NCBI GenBank assembly: GCA_002103075.1
Contig: DABG01000012.1
Coordinates: 41,188-105,187, forward strand
DNA length: 64,000 nt
Direction: 5' to 3'
From: Candidatus Gastranaerophilales bacterium HUM_9
GTDB lineage: Bacteria > Cyanobacteriota > Vampirovibrionia > Gastranaerophilales > Gastranaerophilaceae
Made by a program: the position numbers and the translations under genes. Below, one piece after another: positions 1 through 10,200 of this stretch (its first letter is position 1; every line of letters starts with the position of its first letter). Under the pieces are notes generated by a model. It did not search any database, was not told the origin of the DNA, and worked only from the letters and a program-made list of their open reading frames with translations.

Positions 1-103
1 CTCTTTTTATATCTTTAAATGCTTCAGAATCAAAATTGAATCCTGTCATTTCAGAAAATTCTATCATCATCTCATCTGTATCCACGTTAAAATACTTGTC
101 CAT
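1..103 (-). CDS. Unidentified protein, N-terminal part only
   Basis: The reverse strand reads from an ATG at 103-101 through 34 codons to the window edge without a stop. The visible N-terminus is acidic and begins MDKYFNVDTDEMMIEFSEMT. A good ribosome binding site (GAGGTGA) lies about 6 bases upstream of the ATG. It is divergent from rpiB, with about 134 bp between the two starts. No signal peptide or membrane segment is visible and I do not recognise the family. Confidence 0.6.
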   Translation of the reverse strand, partial: MDKYFNVDTDEMMIEFSEMTGFNFDSEAFKDIKR

Positions 104-178
104 ACCCTTCACCTCATTATTGTCTTATTAACTAACAATATATATGACGGATTGTTTTGTTAAAATCTTTAATAAAAC

Positions 179-206
179 TTGAAAAATGTTAAGTTTTTGT
201 TACAAT
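179..206 (+). promoter_or_regulatory. Predicted sigma-70-type promoter for rpiB
   Basis: TTGAAA at 179-184 and TACAAT at 201-206 are separated by 16 bp. They lie 32 bp before the rpiB ATG, in the divergent intergenic region. Both hexamers are close to consensus, but an AT-rich background makes chance matches common. Confidence 0.5.
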
Positions 207-237
207 ATAGAAAGGTAAAAAAGAAAAGGTGTTTTGT

Positions 238-684
238 ATGAAAATTATTATTGGTTCTGATCACGGTGGATATGACTTAAAAAATGTTATTAAAGAACAT
301 TTAAAAGAAAAAGGTGTTGAAATAGTTGATGTAGGTACTGAATCTTTAGCATCTTGCGATTATCCAGATATTGCAAAAGCATTGACTAAAAAGGTTTTAG
401 AAGAAAACGTAAAAGGTATTTTAGTTTGTGGAACAGGTATTGGCATGTCTATTGCAGCTAATAAATATGATGGAATTAGAGCTGCATTATGTTCTGATAC
501 ATTTTCTGCTAGAATGACGAGAGAACACAATGATTCTAATGTCTTGTGTTTAGGTGAAAGAGTTTTGGGTAAGGGCTTAGCTATTGATATTGTTGATATT
601 TGGTTAGAAACACCATTTTCTGAAGGTGAAAGACACAAACATAGAATAGAATTGATAGACAAGATTGAAAAAGAAAGGGCATAA
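238..684 (+). CDS. rpiB: Ribose-5-phosphate isomerase B
   Basis: This cytoplasmic enzyme interconverts ribose 5-phosphate and ribulose 5-phosphate in the non-oxidative pentose phosphate pathway. The 148-residue product matches the LacAB/RpiB family in length. It carries the N-terminal SDHGG motif (D8, H9), the catalytic-cysteine motif CGTGIG (C64, T66) and the conserved REHNDSN segment (H97). A GTG at 229 is in frame, but the ATG at 238 has AAGGTG 6 bases upstream, and that site overlaps the GTG, so 238 is preferred. The stop overlaps the rsfS start by one base (TAATG), which suggests translational coupling. Confidence 0.95.
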   Translation: MKIIIGSDHGGYDLKNVIKEHLKEKGVEIVDVGTESLASCDYPDIAKALTKKVLEENVKGILVCGTGIGMSIAANKYDGIRAALCSDTFSARMTREHNDSNVLCLGERVLGKGLAIDIVDIWLETPFSEGERHKHRIELIDKIEKERA

Positions 685-1076
685 TGAGCGAAATTACTTC
701 TTACAAATTAGCTTGTGTTATAGCTAGAATTTTAGATGAAAAATTAGGTAAAGATATTACTATCTTGAATATTAGTAATGTGTCATCATTTGCAGATTAT
801 TTTGTTATTTGTTCTGCTGATGCAAGTACTCAGGTAAAGGCTCTTACAGAAGCTGTAAAATTGAGAGTTAGAGAATTGTTCTCTCGTCAAGCTGTTAGGA
901 TTGAAAACGATATGAAGAATCGTTGGAATTTATTAGATTACAGCGATGTAGTTGTTCATATTCTTCATAAAGAAGAACGTGAGTTATACGCAATCGAAAA
1001 ATTTTGGAATCATGCATATAGTGTTTCAGAAGAAGATTGGTTGAAAGAGTCAGAAGAATATTCTGAATACAAATAA
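684..1076 (+). CDS. rsfS: Ribosomal silencing factor RsfS (Iojap family)
   Basis: RsfS proteins bind ribosomal protein uL14 and block subunit joining in starved cells. The 130-residue product shows the family core: SFADYFVICSADASTQVKA, then RWNLLDYSDVVVHI and a final region with EKFW. It overlaps rpiB by one base and is followed 39 bp later by a TPR gene, so the three probably form one transcript. In many bacteria rsfS follows nadD and yqeK; here those two genes lie about 13 kb away. The C-terminal tail (about 15 residues) is acidic and looks lineage-specific. Confidence 0.93.
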   Translation: MSEITSYKLACVIARILDEKLGKDITILNISNVSSFADYFVICSADASTQVKALTEAVKLRVRELFSRQAVRIENDMKNRWNLLDYSDVVVHILHKEERELYAIEKFWNHAYSVSEEDWLKESEEYSEYK

Positions 1077-1115
1077 AACTTTGCGTAATCTATTAAAATA
1101 TGATAGGATAAAGGT

Positions 1116-2201
1116 ATGGAAGATACTCAAGAATTAAAAGATATAAAACAATCAATACAAAAAGTTGTTCTTGCAATGGCAAGAGATCCTAAAAATACAG
1201 AAAATTACCACGAGCTTGCACGTTATTATGCTATGCAAGAGGATTATGATAAGGTTATTTCTGTTTATGAAACACTTTTGACTATTGACCCAAGAGATGA
1301 ACAGGCCTTGTTGAATATTGGTAGTATTTATTTCTTTCAACAAGAGTATCGAAAAGCATTAAAGTATTTTGAAAAAGCAATGTCTGTAAATCCAAGTAAT
1401 TATTTGGTTTACTATAATTTAGCAAATACTTATGCTGAGATGAAAAACTTCTCAAAGGCTTTAAGATGGTATAATAGAACATTAGATTTTATTTCTAATG
1501 AACCAGAAATTTATAATTCAATCGCACTTTTATATCACGATTTTGAAGATTATGTTGAAGCTAAGGCTTATTATGAAAAGGCTTTATCTCTTGATTCTCA
1601 AAACTTGACGGCATTAGTTGATTTAGGGAATGTATGTTTTAAATTGTTTGATTATGAGGGTGCATTTAAGTATTATAGCCAAGTGTTTAGCTTAGAACCT
1701 GATAATCAGACTGTTGCTCTTTGTTTAGCAAACACTTTATCTTTAATGAAAGATGAAGCAAGAGCTAATACATATTTTGAAAAAGCTCTTCAATTGCAGG
1801 GTGATAGCTTGTATAGAGCATATATCTGTTATGCTATTTCTAAATCTGATTTTGGTAAATATGATGAGGCTATTGCACTTTATAAAAAAGCTATTGAGGT
1901 TGATCCAGAACAGCCAAAAGCATATATTTTGTTAGGTAATATGTATTCAAATCAACGTAAGTTTGCTGAGGCAGAAGAGCAGTATAAAGAGGCTTTAAAA
2001 ATTACTCAGTTAGATCCTGATTTGTATATTTTGATTGCAAACACGTATTATATGAATAACGAAATAGAACGATCTATTTATTCATATAAGGCTGCTGTTG
2101 GTTTAAGCCCAGAAAATGATGAGTTTAAACTTGTTTATATTCAAGTTGTAGAAGACTTTATTGAAGAAAGCAGGAAAGATGAGATCGTCGCAAACTTCTA
2201 A
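1116..2201 (+). CDS. Tetratricopeptide-repeat protein
   Basis: The 361-residue product is almost entirely TPR units, about eight or nine 34-residue helical hairpins from residue 20 to 340. Recurrent signatures such as ALLNIGSIYF, YEKALSLD and AYILLGNMY support this. No signal peptide or membrane anchor is visible, so it is probably a cytoplasmic or peripheral protein-interaction scaffold; the partner cannot be read from the sequence. GGATAAAGGT precedes the ATG. The 3' end overlaps the next gene by 23 bp, so the TPR protein and the downstream membrane protein may be co-produced. Confidence 0.85.
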   Translation: MEDTQELKDIKQSIQKVVLAMARDPKNTENYHELARYYAMQEDYDKVISVYETLLTIDPRDEQALLNIGSIYFFQQEYRKALKYFEKAMSVNPSNYLVYYNLANTYAEMKNFSKALRWYNRTLDFISNEPEIYNSIALLYHDFEDYVEAKAYYEKALSLDSQNLTALVDLGNVCFKLFDYEGAFKYYSQVFSLEPDNQTVALCLANTLSLMKDEARANTYFEKALQLQGDSLYRAYICYAISKSDFGKYDEAIALYKKAIEVDPEQPKAYILLGNMYSNQRKFAEAEEQYKEALKITQLDPDLYILIANTYYMNNEIERSIYSYKAAVGLSPENDEFKLVYIQVVEDFIEESRKDEIVANF

Positions 2202-2601
2202 TAATTGTTCACTTTTTGAAAGAATTATTGCAGTCCTTAATTATTTAACTTTTGGACTTGTAGGTTTTATTTATTTGATATTAGTAGCGTTTAGAAAATT
2301 AAGATTAACTCCGTTTTTACAATATCATATATTTATGACATTTTTCTTAGTTATTTTGTATTGGTTAGTGACAGTTTTATTGTCATTGTTGGTACAAGTT
2401 CTTTCAATAATTCCATTTATAAATGTTTTAGTGTTGAAGGTGTTATTTTATTTCAATGCACCATTGTTTTTTGGTAAATATTCATTAGTTTCAGGTGCTG
2501 TTCAGCTATTTGTGTTGTATTTATGTGCAACATCATTCCTTGGTCAATTCAGTTATGTACCTTGGGCTACAGATATTATTATAAAGAACGTAAGACGTTA
2601 A
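2179..2601 (+). CDS. Small integral membrane protein, possibly Tic20/Ycf60-like
   Basis: The product has 140 residues and at least three hydrophobic helices: about residues 16-34, 48-75 and 95-118. The ATG at 2179 has AGGA 5 bases upstream and lies inside the end of the TPR gene; an upstream in-frame TTG at 2161 is less likely. The pattern of a helix, a polar FLQYHIFMTFF segment, a long hydrophobic stretch and a final WATDIIIKNVRR resembles the Tic20/Ycf60 family of cyanobacteria and plastids. The resemblance is weak and by eye only. Overlap with the TPR gene suggests joint function. Confidence 0.6.
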   Translation: MRSSQTSNNCSLFERIIAVLNYLTFGLVGFIYLILVAFRKLRLTPFLQYHIFMTFFLVILYWLVTVLLSLLVQVLSIIPFINVLVLKVLFYFNAPLFFGKYSLVSGAVQLFVLYLCATSFLGQFSYVPWATDIIIKNVRR

Positions 2602-2653
2602 TTTTAAGTTCATCTAATAGTATGAGTTTTGGCTAAATATATATAGAGTCATG

Positions 2654-2681
2654 TTGATTTTGCCGTAATTATCATTATAAA
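2654..2681 (+). promoter_or_regulatory. Predicted promoter for the gene at 2701
   Basis: TTGATT (2654-2659) and TATAAA (2676-2681) are spaced by 16 bp and end 19 bp before the next ATG, which has AGAGGG as ribosome binding site. The match is moderate. Confidence 0.4.
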
Positions 2682-2700
2682 GATAATAGAGGGTAAAATT

Positions 2701-3180
2701 ATGGTAGTTTCTTACACGACTAATTATTCACAAGTTGATCCGTACGCTATGAAGAATAATAACCAAATGCAAACAAATGCAGATGGCGGTGGAAATGGTG
2801 GTGCTTTTTTGAAGATGTTTGAAGATACTGAATCAGAAGAGTCAAAATCTCCTAAGGATACTAATGTTGAATATGCTACTGATAATTCATCTTTATATGC
2901 TGATTATCAGGCTAGTGAAAGCGTTATTAGAGACTATATTGATAATTCCTTGTTGTTGAATACAGAACAAGTTGCGTGTACTAATATTGCTCAGCATTTG
3001 GCTTTAAAATCAAATGTAAAAGAAACATTGAAGTTCTTGAATACACAAGCTGCAAAAAATATGGTTAATTCAAGAAAAAGAAATTATAATTTTCAAACTA
3101 AACCTGTTGAATCAGCTAAGACAACGGCTGAAAATAATTTCTTTAAGACAGTTCCTAGCAAGAATTTCTTCTTGTCATAA
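2701..3180 (+). CDS. Hypothetical protein, polar and partly low-complexity
   Basis: The 159-residue product begins MVVSYTTNYSQVDPYAMKNN, has a short Gly-rich stretch (residues 28-35), an acidic Ser/Glu segment, and then a helical central part (residues 65-125). There is no signal peptide, no membrane helix and no motif I recognise. AGAGGG lies 8 bases before the ATG. It probably belongs to the set of small lineage-restricted proteins that recur in this window. Function unknown. Confidence 0.7.
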   Translation: MVVSYTTNYSQVDPYAMKNNNQMQTNADGGGNGGAFLKMFEDTESEESKSPKDTNVEYATDNSSLYADYQASESVIRDYIDNSLLLNTEQVACTNIAQHLALKSNVKETLKFLNTQAAKNMVNSRKRNYNFQTKPVESAKTTAENNFFKTVPSKNFFLS

Positions 3181-3187
3181 TTATAAA

Positions 3188-3258
3188 GTCATTGCGAAAA
3201 TTTGCATCGCAAATTTGTGGCAATCCATAAATAAACAATTCAGAGTGTGCAATAAATA
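3188..3258. repeat. Dispersed intergenic repeat, copy 1
   Basis: The segment begins GTCATTGCGA, contains the palindromic core AATTTGCATCGCAAATT, continues with GGCAATCCATAA and ends near CAGAGTGTGC. A nearly identical copy in the opposite orientation lies at about 53844-53890. The GTCATTGCGA start and GGCAATCCATAA block also occur at 33615 and 38455. It fills most of the 202 bp between two small genes. Confidence 0.75.
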
Positions 3259-3347
3259 ACTTTTGAAACAAGAGAATAATTTGTGCGAACATATATTATC
3301 ACGTCTACTTAATCCGTTTATTATACCTTTGTCGGATAATTGTCTAT

Positions 3348-3353
3348 TATAAT
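3348..3353 (+). promoter_or_regulatory. -10 hexamer candidate
   Basis: A perfect TATAAT lies 29 bp before the ATG at 3383. No good -35 hexamer is visible at the normal distance. Confidence 0.3.
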
Positions 3354-3382
3354 CTGTTAAAGTATATTAAAAGGTGTTATTT

Positions 3383-3670
3383 ATGAAAAAAATAATTTTA
3401 TACATATTAGGTATTCTATTTATAATCTTTCTATTTCAAATGCTTGCAAAGGGCTATAATCCAAATACTTTTAGACAAGAATTTAGACCAACTTATAGTG
3501 CAACTCCAAAAAATTTTTCTAGAGATGAACCAGAAGCTCGTCTTGAAATTAAGGATAATAGTTCTATTCAAAACCAACTAAGAGAATTTAGAAACGATAC
3601 AAATGAAGATACAAAATATAATTCTAGTTGTCAGTTTGGCGTTTGTGTCCCAGGAGGGAATCAAAAATAA
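3383..3670 (+). CDS. Hypothetical single-pass membrane protein
   Basis: The product has 95 residues. Residues 1-21 (MKKIILYILGILFIIFLFQM) form a basic, strongly hydrophobic segment that could be an uncleaved anchor or signal peptide. The rest is polar, rich in Asn, Arg and Glu, and ends with CQFGVCVPGGNQK, a two-cysteine motif. The start at 3383 is chosen because AAGGTG at 3371-3376 is 6 bases away; an in-frame upstream start at 3374 lies inside that site. If the tail is exported, the two cysteines could form a disulfide (inference). Confidence 0.65.
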   Translation: MKKIILYILGILFIIFLFQMLAKGYNPNTFRQEFRPTYSATPKNFSRDEPEARLEIKDNSSIQNQLREFRNDTNEDTKYNSSCQFGVCVPGGNQK

Positions 3671-3736
3671 GAGATTTTAGTAGCAAAAAATATTTTTAGG
3701 AACGTTTAAATCTAATAAGAGAAAAGAGGATTTATT

Positions 3737-4231
3737 ATGAATACTAAGAGTATAGCTACTAAAATTATTGCAGGTACTATGGCATTATCACAGACTGCCT
3801 GCAAAAGAGAACCAATTCATCAAATTACTAATGTAACGAAGTATCCAATAATTGAAAGAGTTGATTCTTTTACAAAATCAGCTTTAAATGATGTTGATAC
3901 AACATTTGCTGAAAGAATTAAGGTTGATACATTAGAGATATCTAATAAAAAATTGAATGATAAAAATAAATTAGTAGAATATCTTGATAAGAATGCAAGA
4001 CGTTCAAATTCTGAGGTTTTGGTCGATACAAGACCTGTATATAGCTTTGGAATGAGATATGACGGTAAAATGGGATATCGATTGAGAATGGAGAATTTTT
4101 ATGAACCTAAATATATTCCATCAGAAATGGCTGGAGTTATGCAAAATAAGGTTTATACAAACAAATCAGAAGACAAATTCTTTGTTCCTGTAACATATTA
4201 TGGTATAAGAAATCCAAAAGCTGAAAAATAG
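3737..4231 (+). CDS. Hypothetical secreted protein, possible lipoprotein
   Basis: The 164-residue product begins with a lysine-containing, mildly hydrophobic segment ending in ALSQTAC at Cys22. This resembles a lipobox, but Gln at -3 is atypical. The mature part is polar, with no recognised domain. AAGAGGA precedes the ATG. It is the last rightward gene before a bidirectional terminator facing serS. The Cys22 lipoprotein reading is tentative. Confidence 0.6.
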   Translation: MNTKSIATKIIAGTMALSQTACKREPIHQITNVTKYPIIERVDSFTKSALNDVDTTFAERIKVDTLEISNKKLNDKNKLVEYLDKNARRSNSEVLVDTRPVYSFGMRYDGKMGYRLRMENFYEPKYIPSEMAGVMQNKVYTNKSEDKFFVPVTYYGIRNPKAEK

Positions 4232-4256
4232 GTATTTGATAAAAATGTATTAATAC

Positions 4257-4288
4257 AAAAAAGAGTGCCATAACTGACACTCTTTTTT
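4257..4288. terminator. Bidirectional rho-independent terminator
   Basis: Arms AAAAAAGAGTG (4257-4267) and CACTCTTTTTT (4278-4288) are perfect inverted repeats around a 10-base loop. T-runs follow on both strands. The hairpin sits between the convergent gene ending at 4231 and serS. Confidence 0.85.
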
Positions 4289-4311
4289 TGTTATCTTTTA
4301 TAAAATGTTGA

Positions 4312-5574
4312 TTATAAAACATCAAATCCTGTGTATTTTCTCAATACTTCAGGGATTATAACACTTCCATCTTCTTGTTGGAAGTTTTCAACAATAGCTG
4401 CAAATGTTCTACCTACTGCAAGACCTGAACCGTTGATTGTGTGAACAAATCTAACTTTGCCATCTTTATCACGATATCTGATATTTGCACGTCTAGCTTG
4501 GTAATCACCGTAGTTTGAACAACTAGAGATTTCTTTATAGTTGTTATATGATGGTAACCAAACTTCTAAGTCATAACATTTGTTTGCTGAGAAACCTATA
4601 TCAGAAGTACAAAGTGCAACTCTTCTAAATGGAAGTCCTAGCATTTCTAACATTCTTTCACCGTCAAGAGTTAGCTTTTCGTGTTCTTCAGGACTTGATT
4701 CAGGAGTTGTTAATTTTACCATTTCAACTTTATTGAATTGGTGAACTCTGATTAAACCTCTTGTATCTTTGCCTGCAGAACCTGCTTCACGTCTAAAACA
4801 AGGTGTGTAAGCTGTCATATATTTTGGTAAATCAGCTTCTGATAAGATTTCGTTTGAATAAATGTTTGTAACAGGTACTTCAGCTGTTGGGATTAAGTAT
4901 AAATCTTCATCAACACATTTGTACATGTCTTCTGCAAACTTAGGTAATTGACCTGTACCTGTCATTGTTGCACTGTTTGCCATAAATGGAGGTAGAATTT
5001 CTTCGTAGCCTTCGTTTTCTGTGTGTTGATCCAAGAAGAAGTTGATGATAGCTCTTTCAAGTCTAGCACCTTTACCTCTATATAGAGTAAATCTTGATTG
5101 TGAAAGTTTAACACCACGTTCAAAATCTACAATATTTTTTTCTTCGCAAATATCCCAGTGTGCTTTTGGCTCAAAGTTGAATTTTGTAGGTTCACCTTTT
5201 CTATATACTTCTACATTATAGTCTTCTGTTGGACCAATTGGAGTTGATTCATCAGGAATATTTGGAATGTGTAATAATAAGTCTTTTTGTTTTGTATCAA
5301 GTTCAGTTTGCTTATCTTCTAAAACTTTTATTTTATCACCAAGCTCTCTTACTTCTGTTTGAATAGCTTCTGTATCTTCGCCATTTTTTTTCATAAGACC
5401 GATTTTTTGTGACTCAGATTTTCTTGTTGCTCTAAGTTCATCGGCTTCTGCTTGTATTTTTCTTCTTTCTACGTCAATATCAATAACTGCATCAATTGAC
5501 AATTCAGGGTTTCTTCTCTTTAATAATTCATTAATCTTTTCAGGATTTTCTCTAATTAGTTTAATGTCTAACAT
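4312..5574 (-). CDS. serS: Seryl-tRNA synthetase
   Basis: This class II synthetase charges tRNA-Ser, and tRNA-Sec where present. The 420-residue length is typical. The N-terminal 100 residues form the expected long antiparallel coiled coil, which is Lys/Glu-rich. The catalytic part shows motif 2 (FRREAGSAGKDTRGLIRVHQ) and motif 3 (GSGLAVGRTFAAIVENFQ), with the serine-binding TAEVPVT segment before them. AGAGGA precedes the ATG by a normal distance. The gene ends just before a shared terminator and seems transcribed alone. Confidence 0.97.
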   Translation of the reverse strand: MLDIKLIRENPEKINELLKRRNPELSIDAVIDIDVERRKIQAEADELRATRKSESQKIGLMKKNGEDTEAIQTEVRELGDKIKVLEDKQTELDTKQKDLLLHIPNIPDESTPIGPTEDYNVEVYRKGEPTKFNFEPKAHWDICEEKNIVDFERGVKLSQSRFTLYRGKGARLERAIINFFLDQHTENEGYEEILPPFMANSATMTGTGQLPKFAEDMYKCVDEDLYLIPTAEVPVTNIYSNEILSEADLPKYMTAYTPCFRREAGSAGKDTRGLIRVHQFNKVEMVKLTTPESSPEEHEKLTLDGERMLEMLGLPFRRVALCTSDIGFSANKCYDLEVWLPSYNNYKEISSCSNYGDYQARRANIRYRDKDGKVRFVHTINGSGLAVGRTFAAIVENFQQEDGSVIIPEVLRKYTGFDVL

Positions 5575-5651
5575 ATTGTTTCCTCTTTATGTATTCTATA
5601 ATTTTATTTTATAAAAAATATAATTTATATTCAAATATTTATTATCGACTG

Positions 5652-7229
5652 TTAAGCACCGATTTCTTTAATCAGTTTAAAATAGCTTTTTCTTTCTTTA
5701 TTCTTTTTAAATTTTTTGTTATTTATTGTAGAGTCTTGAGTTTGTGTGTTTAAATCTTGTTTAAGCTCTTGTTTAACTTCTTTTTTATATGCATTTTTAT
5801 CATTCTTTACTTTTTTAGGGTCAAGGTTTATTGTAATTTGGTTTTCAACAATGTTTTTACCAATTGCTTTTTCAAGGTTTGCACGAGCAGTATTGTATTC
5901 ATATAATGTGTTGTAGTAATTTAATTGTGCATCTCTATATTGAAGTTGAGCTTCTTTTAATTCAACGGGGTTACCTACTCCTGATTTGTATCTACCAAAA
6001 GAAAGTTCATAGTTTTCTTTTGCTTGTTTTACAGTAAGAGTTGAAACTGGAATTTTGTTTTTCTTTTCAATCAAGTTATAGTAAGCTGTTTGAATTTCTA
6101 AATAAATATCGTTTTGTGTGCTTGTTGCATTTGCAATTTCTCTTGTATAAAGAGTTCTAGCTTCTTTTATTTCGTTTCTAATCAACATAGCATTGATTGT
6201 TGGGAAGTTAAGATATCCACCTAGGTTGTAACCGTAGTTAGATGTAAAACTTTTACCACCGATTTGGTATTGTCCCTCAATTGTGATTTGTGGGAACCAA
6301 GATTTTTTAGTAAGTTGAAGATTTTGTCTTGCACTTTCTACTTTTGAAATAGATAATTTGTAATCTGGTCTAGAGTCTTTTGCAACTTCTATTGCTTGAT
6401 TTAAACTAAGATTACAAGGATTATATCTAAGTTTATCCTTCACTGTATATTGATTGAAATACGGCATACCCATTGAGTTGTTAAGCGTCGCCATAGCAAT
6501 CATAAGTGCGTTTTGTGCTTCTATTAAAGATAATTTTGCGTTACTTAAATTTACTTCAGCAATTGTTAAGTCAACTTTTGGACTTGTTCCAGCTGTATAG
6601 AATGCTTTTGCTTGTTTGTAGAACATATCATATCTTGTTACCATTTCTTCTGCTACACGTAATTGTTCATAAGCATAGAGAACGTTGTAATAAGAATTCT
6701 TTACATCACAAATAACTTGATTGATTGTTGAAGTTAACATGATTTTATATTGTTCATTTTCAAGTTTTCTAATAGTTACTTGGTTTTGGGTTACACCAAA
6801 GTCATATAGCATCTCTGAAACCGAAATTTGACCTAATGTGTAGTAGTTGTAAATAAGGTTTCTTTTGAATACGTCGGATAATTGTAGTTGTCTTATTCTT
6901 GTATAACCTGTTTGCCAAGAAAATTGTGGAAACCAACTTGACCATGCTTGTTTTACCCTATAATCTGATGCAAACACATCTTGAATAGCTGCTTGAATTT
7001 TAGGGTTGTTTCCAAGAGCAAATTTTATGCAATCATCAAGTGTAACTTCAATATTGTTTTGAATACTACCTTCAATAACTGTATCTTGTGTAATCTTTGA
7101 TTTAACTAAAGGTTGAACATTATCGCTATCAGGATACTCTTCTTTAGAAAATTTAGAGCCTAAGCTAAATGCAAAAACATTATTGCAACCAAGTAGGACT
7201 ATTAAAAGTATTGAAAGAAATTTTTTCAA
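5652..7229 (-). CDS. TolC-family outer-membrane efflux protein
   Basis: The 525-residue product has a signal peptide of about 20 residues ending near VFA. Two homologous halves of outer-membrane efflux repeats follow, with long amphipathic helices such as QVICDVKNSYYNVLYAYEQL and DIYLEIQTAYYNLIEKKNKI, as in TolC and OprM. A Lys/Asn-rich tail of about 60 residues is extra. The start codon is TTG (7229-7227), directly after the stop of the pump gene (TAATTG). AAAGGAG lies upstream inside the pump gene. It should form the outer-membrane channel of the tripartite system with the two upstream genes. Confidence 0.9.
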   Translation of the reverse strand: MKKFLSILLIVLLGCNNVFAFSLGSKFSKEEYPDSDNVQPLVKSKITQDTVIEGSIQNNIEVTLDDCIKFALGNNPKIQAAIQDVFASDYRVKQAWSSWFPQFSWQTGYTRIRQLQLSDVFKRNLIYNYYTLGQISVSEMLYDFGVTQNQVTIRKLENEQYKIMLTSTINQVICDVKNSYYNVLYAYEQLRVAEEMVTRYDMFYKQAKAFYTAGTSPKVDLTIAEVNLSNAKLSLIEAQNALMIAMATLNNSMGMPYFNQYTVKDKLRYNPCNLSLNQAIEVAKDSRPDYKLSISKVESARQNLQLTKKSWFPQITIEGQYQIGGKSFTSNYGYNLGGYLNFPTINAMLIRNEIKEARTLYTREIANATSTQNDIYLEIQTAYYNLIEKKNKIPVSTLTVKQAKENYELSFGRYKSGVGNPVELKEAQLQYRDAQLNYYNTLYEYNTARANLEKAIGKNIVENQITINLDPKKVKNDKNAYKKEVKQELKQDLNTQTQDSTINNKKFKKNKERKSYFKLIKEIGA

Positions 7230-10200
7230 TTACTTTTGCTCCTTTCTTTTTTGTATATAAGTTTTTGCTTTTTCTACAACAAACTTAAATGCTCTAATTA
7301 TTCCCCCGCCATAAGCCCATTCTTTCATTATATTAACCATTACAAAGAATGATGGAACAAGAATACTACCGATAAATGATACCGCAATCATACCACCGAA
7401 TACGGTCATACCGATTGAGTGACGGCTGCCAGCACCAGCACCTTTTGCTAGTATAAGTGGTAATAAACCTAGCAAGAATGCAATGTTAGTCATCATAACT
7501 GCTCTAAATCTTAGTTTTGCTGCTTGTAATGCAGCATCAATATAATTTAAACCGTCTTTTTCCATAGCATCTTTAGCAAATTCTACAATAAGAATAGCTT
7601 GTTTTGTACCAAGACCAACTAACATAACAAGTCCGATTTGAGCGTAAATATCAAGTGAATATCCTGAAACATATTGGAAGAACAAAGCTCCAACAAGTGC
7701 TACAGGAGAAATTAGCATAACGGCAATCGGTAAAGTCCAACTTTCATATAATGCTACTAAGAACAAGTATACAAAAGTTAGTGCCATCGCAAGGATTGGT
7801 CCAATTTGACCTGCTGATTTTTTTTCTTGGAAAGATGTACCAGACCATTCATAACCCATATCTTTATCAAGAATTTTGTCTGAAAGTTTTTCCATTTCGT
7901 TCATTGCTTGACCAGAACTTACATTGTTCGCAGGAACACCGTTTATAGTTACAGCAGGATACATATTGAAACGTGAAATTGTATAAGGTCCAACTGTATC
8001 AACGAGTTTTATTATTGAGTTTATTGGAACCATATATCCAAGATTGTTTTTAACATAGATTTTATCTAAATCAGATGGTTTTATTCTGTATGGAGCATCT
8101 GCTTGAATATAAACACGATAAACTCTATTATAAAGATTGTAGTCGTTTACGTAAGTTGAACCTAGTTGAGCTGCTAGAGTGTTGTAAACAGATAGTATAT
8201 CAACCCCTTGTGACATAGCTTTTTCTTCATCTATTTCAACTTTTATCTGTGGTAGAGATGATGTATATGTTGTAAATAGTTTTGAAAATTTAGGATTTTT
8301 TCTAGCTTCTTGTAAGAATTTTTGAGTTACATTAAACAATTCTTCAGGGGTTTTATCTCCTTTATCAAGTAACATATATTCAAACCCACCGAACATGCTC
8401 ATACCAGATATTGAAGATGGAGCGAATGTTGCGACTGTACCCTCTGAATAGTGTCTATATTTTCTATTTATTTGTGCTTGAATAGATGCTTGAGAAAGTT
8501 TTGCACTCTTTCTTTTTGACCAAGGTTCAAGACTTGTTACGACAAGAACAGTGTTATCACCAGAAAAACCTGCGATTTCAAGAGTATCTTTAACCCCTTT
8601 GATTTTTGCAATTTCTTTGGCTACTTCTTGACCAACTCTATCAGAACGAGCTAATGTTGCACTATCAGGAAGCTGAATTTGTGTAAATAGTGCTCCTTTA
8701 TCTTCATCAGGCAAGAATCCTTTTGGGATAATTAAGAACATAAATAAGATAAATCCCAAAATAAATCCTAATAGTTTTAGAGTGTTTTTAGGCTTTGAAA
8801 CGAAGTAATGAACAAGATTAAGGTACTTATCTCTTACTCCATTAAACCAATTATCAAATTTTTGTATAAATTCAAAGTCAGCTTTTTCTTCTCCAGATTT
8901 TAAGATTAATGAACACAAAGCAGGTGATAAAGTAAGTGCAACAAGGGTTGATAATCCGATAGATGTTGCAAGACAGAGTGCAAATTGTCTGAACATTTGA
9001 CCTGTGATACCTGTCATAAATGATACAGGAACAAATACTGCCATAAGTACTAATGATGTTGCAATAACAGCACCAAATACCTCTTGCATTGTTATCTCTG
9101 TAGCTTCTTTGGGTGATTTACCTTCTTGAATGTGTCTTTGAGTGTTTTCCAATACAACAATAGCGTCATCTACAACTAGACCTACTGCAAGTACAAGTCC
9201 AAATAGGATAAGTAGGTTGATTGAAAACTTAAATACACTCATGAATATAAATACCCCAATTAATGAAACAGGGATTGCACAGAACGGAATGAATGCAGCT
9301 CTAGCAGTGCCTAAAAATAGGTATGTAACGATACTTACAAGTATAACTGCAAGAATAATTGCACTTATTACTTCGTGAATAGATTCTCTAACAAATTCTG
9401 TGTTGTCATAGTGAACAGACCATTCCATATCGGTTGGAAAACTCTTACTTACAATATTCATTTTTGCGATAATTTTATCAGCAAGGGCAATGGCGTTAGC
9501 CTCTGGACGTTGACTAATAGATAGGATTGCTATTTCTGTTCCTTCAACTCTTGACCTTGAAGTATAAGCATTTGAACCTTGTTCAACTCTACCAATATCT
9601 TTTATTTTTACGTTTGCACCGTCTGGATTTGCTTTTATTATAATGTTTTCAAATTCTTCAACTGTCTTTAAACGACCTTTCGTCTTTAAAGTGAATTTTA
9701 TTACTTGAGGAGTTGTCATAGGTTCTCCACCTAGAAAACCAGCTGGAGTTTGTGTGTTTTGAGCTTCGATTGCAGCACTAACATCAGTTGGTGTTACACC
9801 TAAACTCGCCATTCTTTCTGGATTTAGCCATATTCTCATAGCGTATTCACCAGCACCAAAAACACTGGTTTCACCTACCCCATTAATTCTATCAATTTCA
9901 TCTTTTAAAAATCTTCTAGCGTAGTTAGCTAGGAATAATGAATTATAGGTTTTGTGAGGAGAAGTTAATGCAATCATCAATATCCCAGGACCACCCGTTG
10001 ATTTTTTTACTGTAAGCCCGTATTTTTTTACCTGTTCAGGAAGTCTTGGATTTACAAGTTGTAATTGGTTCTGAACATTTACCAAAGCCATGTCTGGGTC
10101 TGTACCAATTTCAAAATAGATTGTAAGTTTATATGAACCACTTCTTGAATCTGATTGCATATAAATCATGTTATCAACACCGTTCAACTGTAGCTCAATA

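Noticed and set aside
360..662. 100-residue reverse frame in rpiB
   Set aside because: It is antisense to a clear enzyme gene with no start signal.
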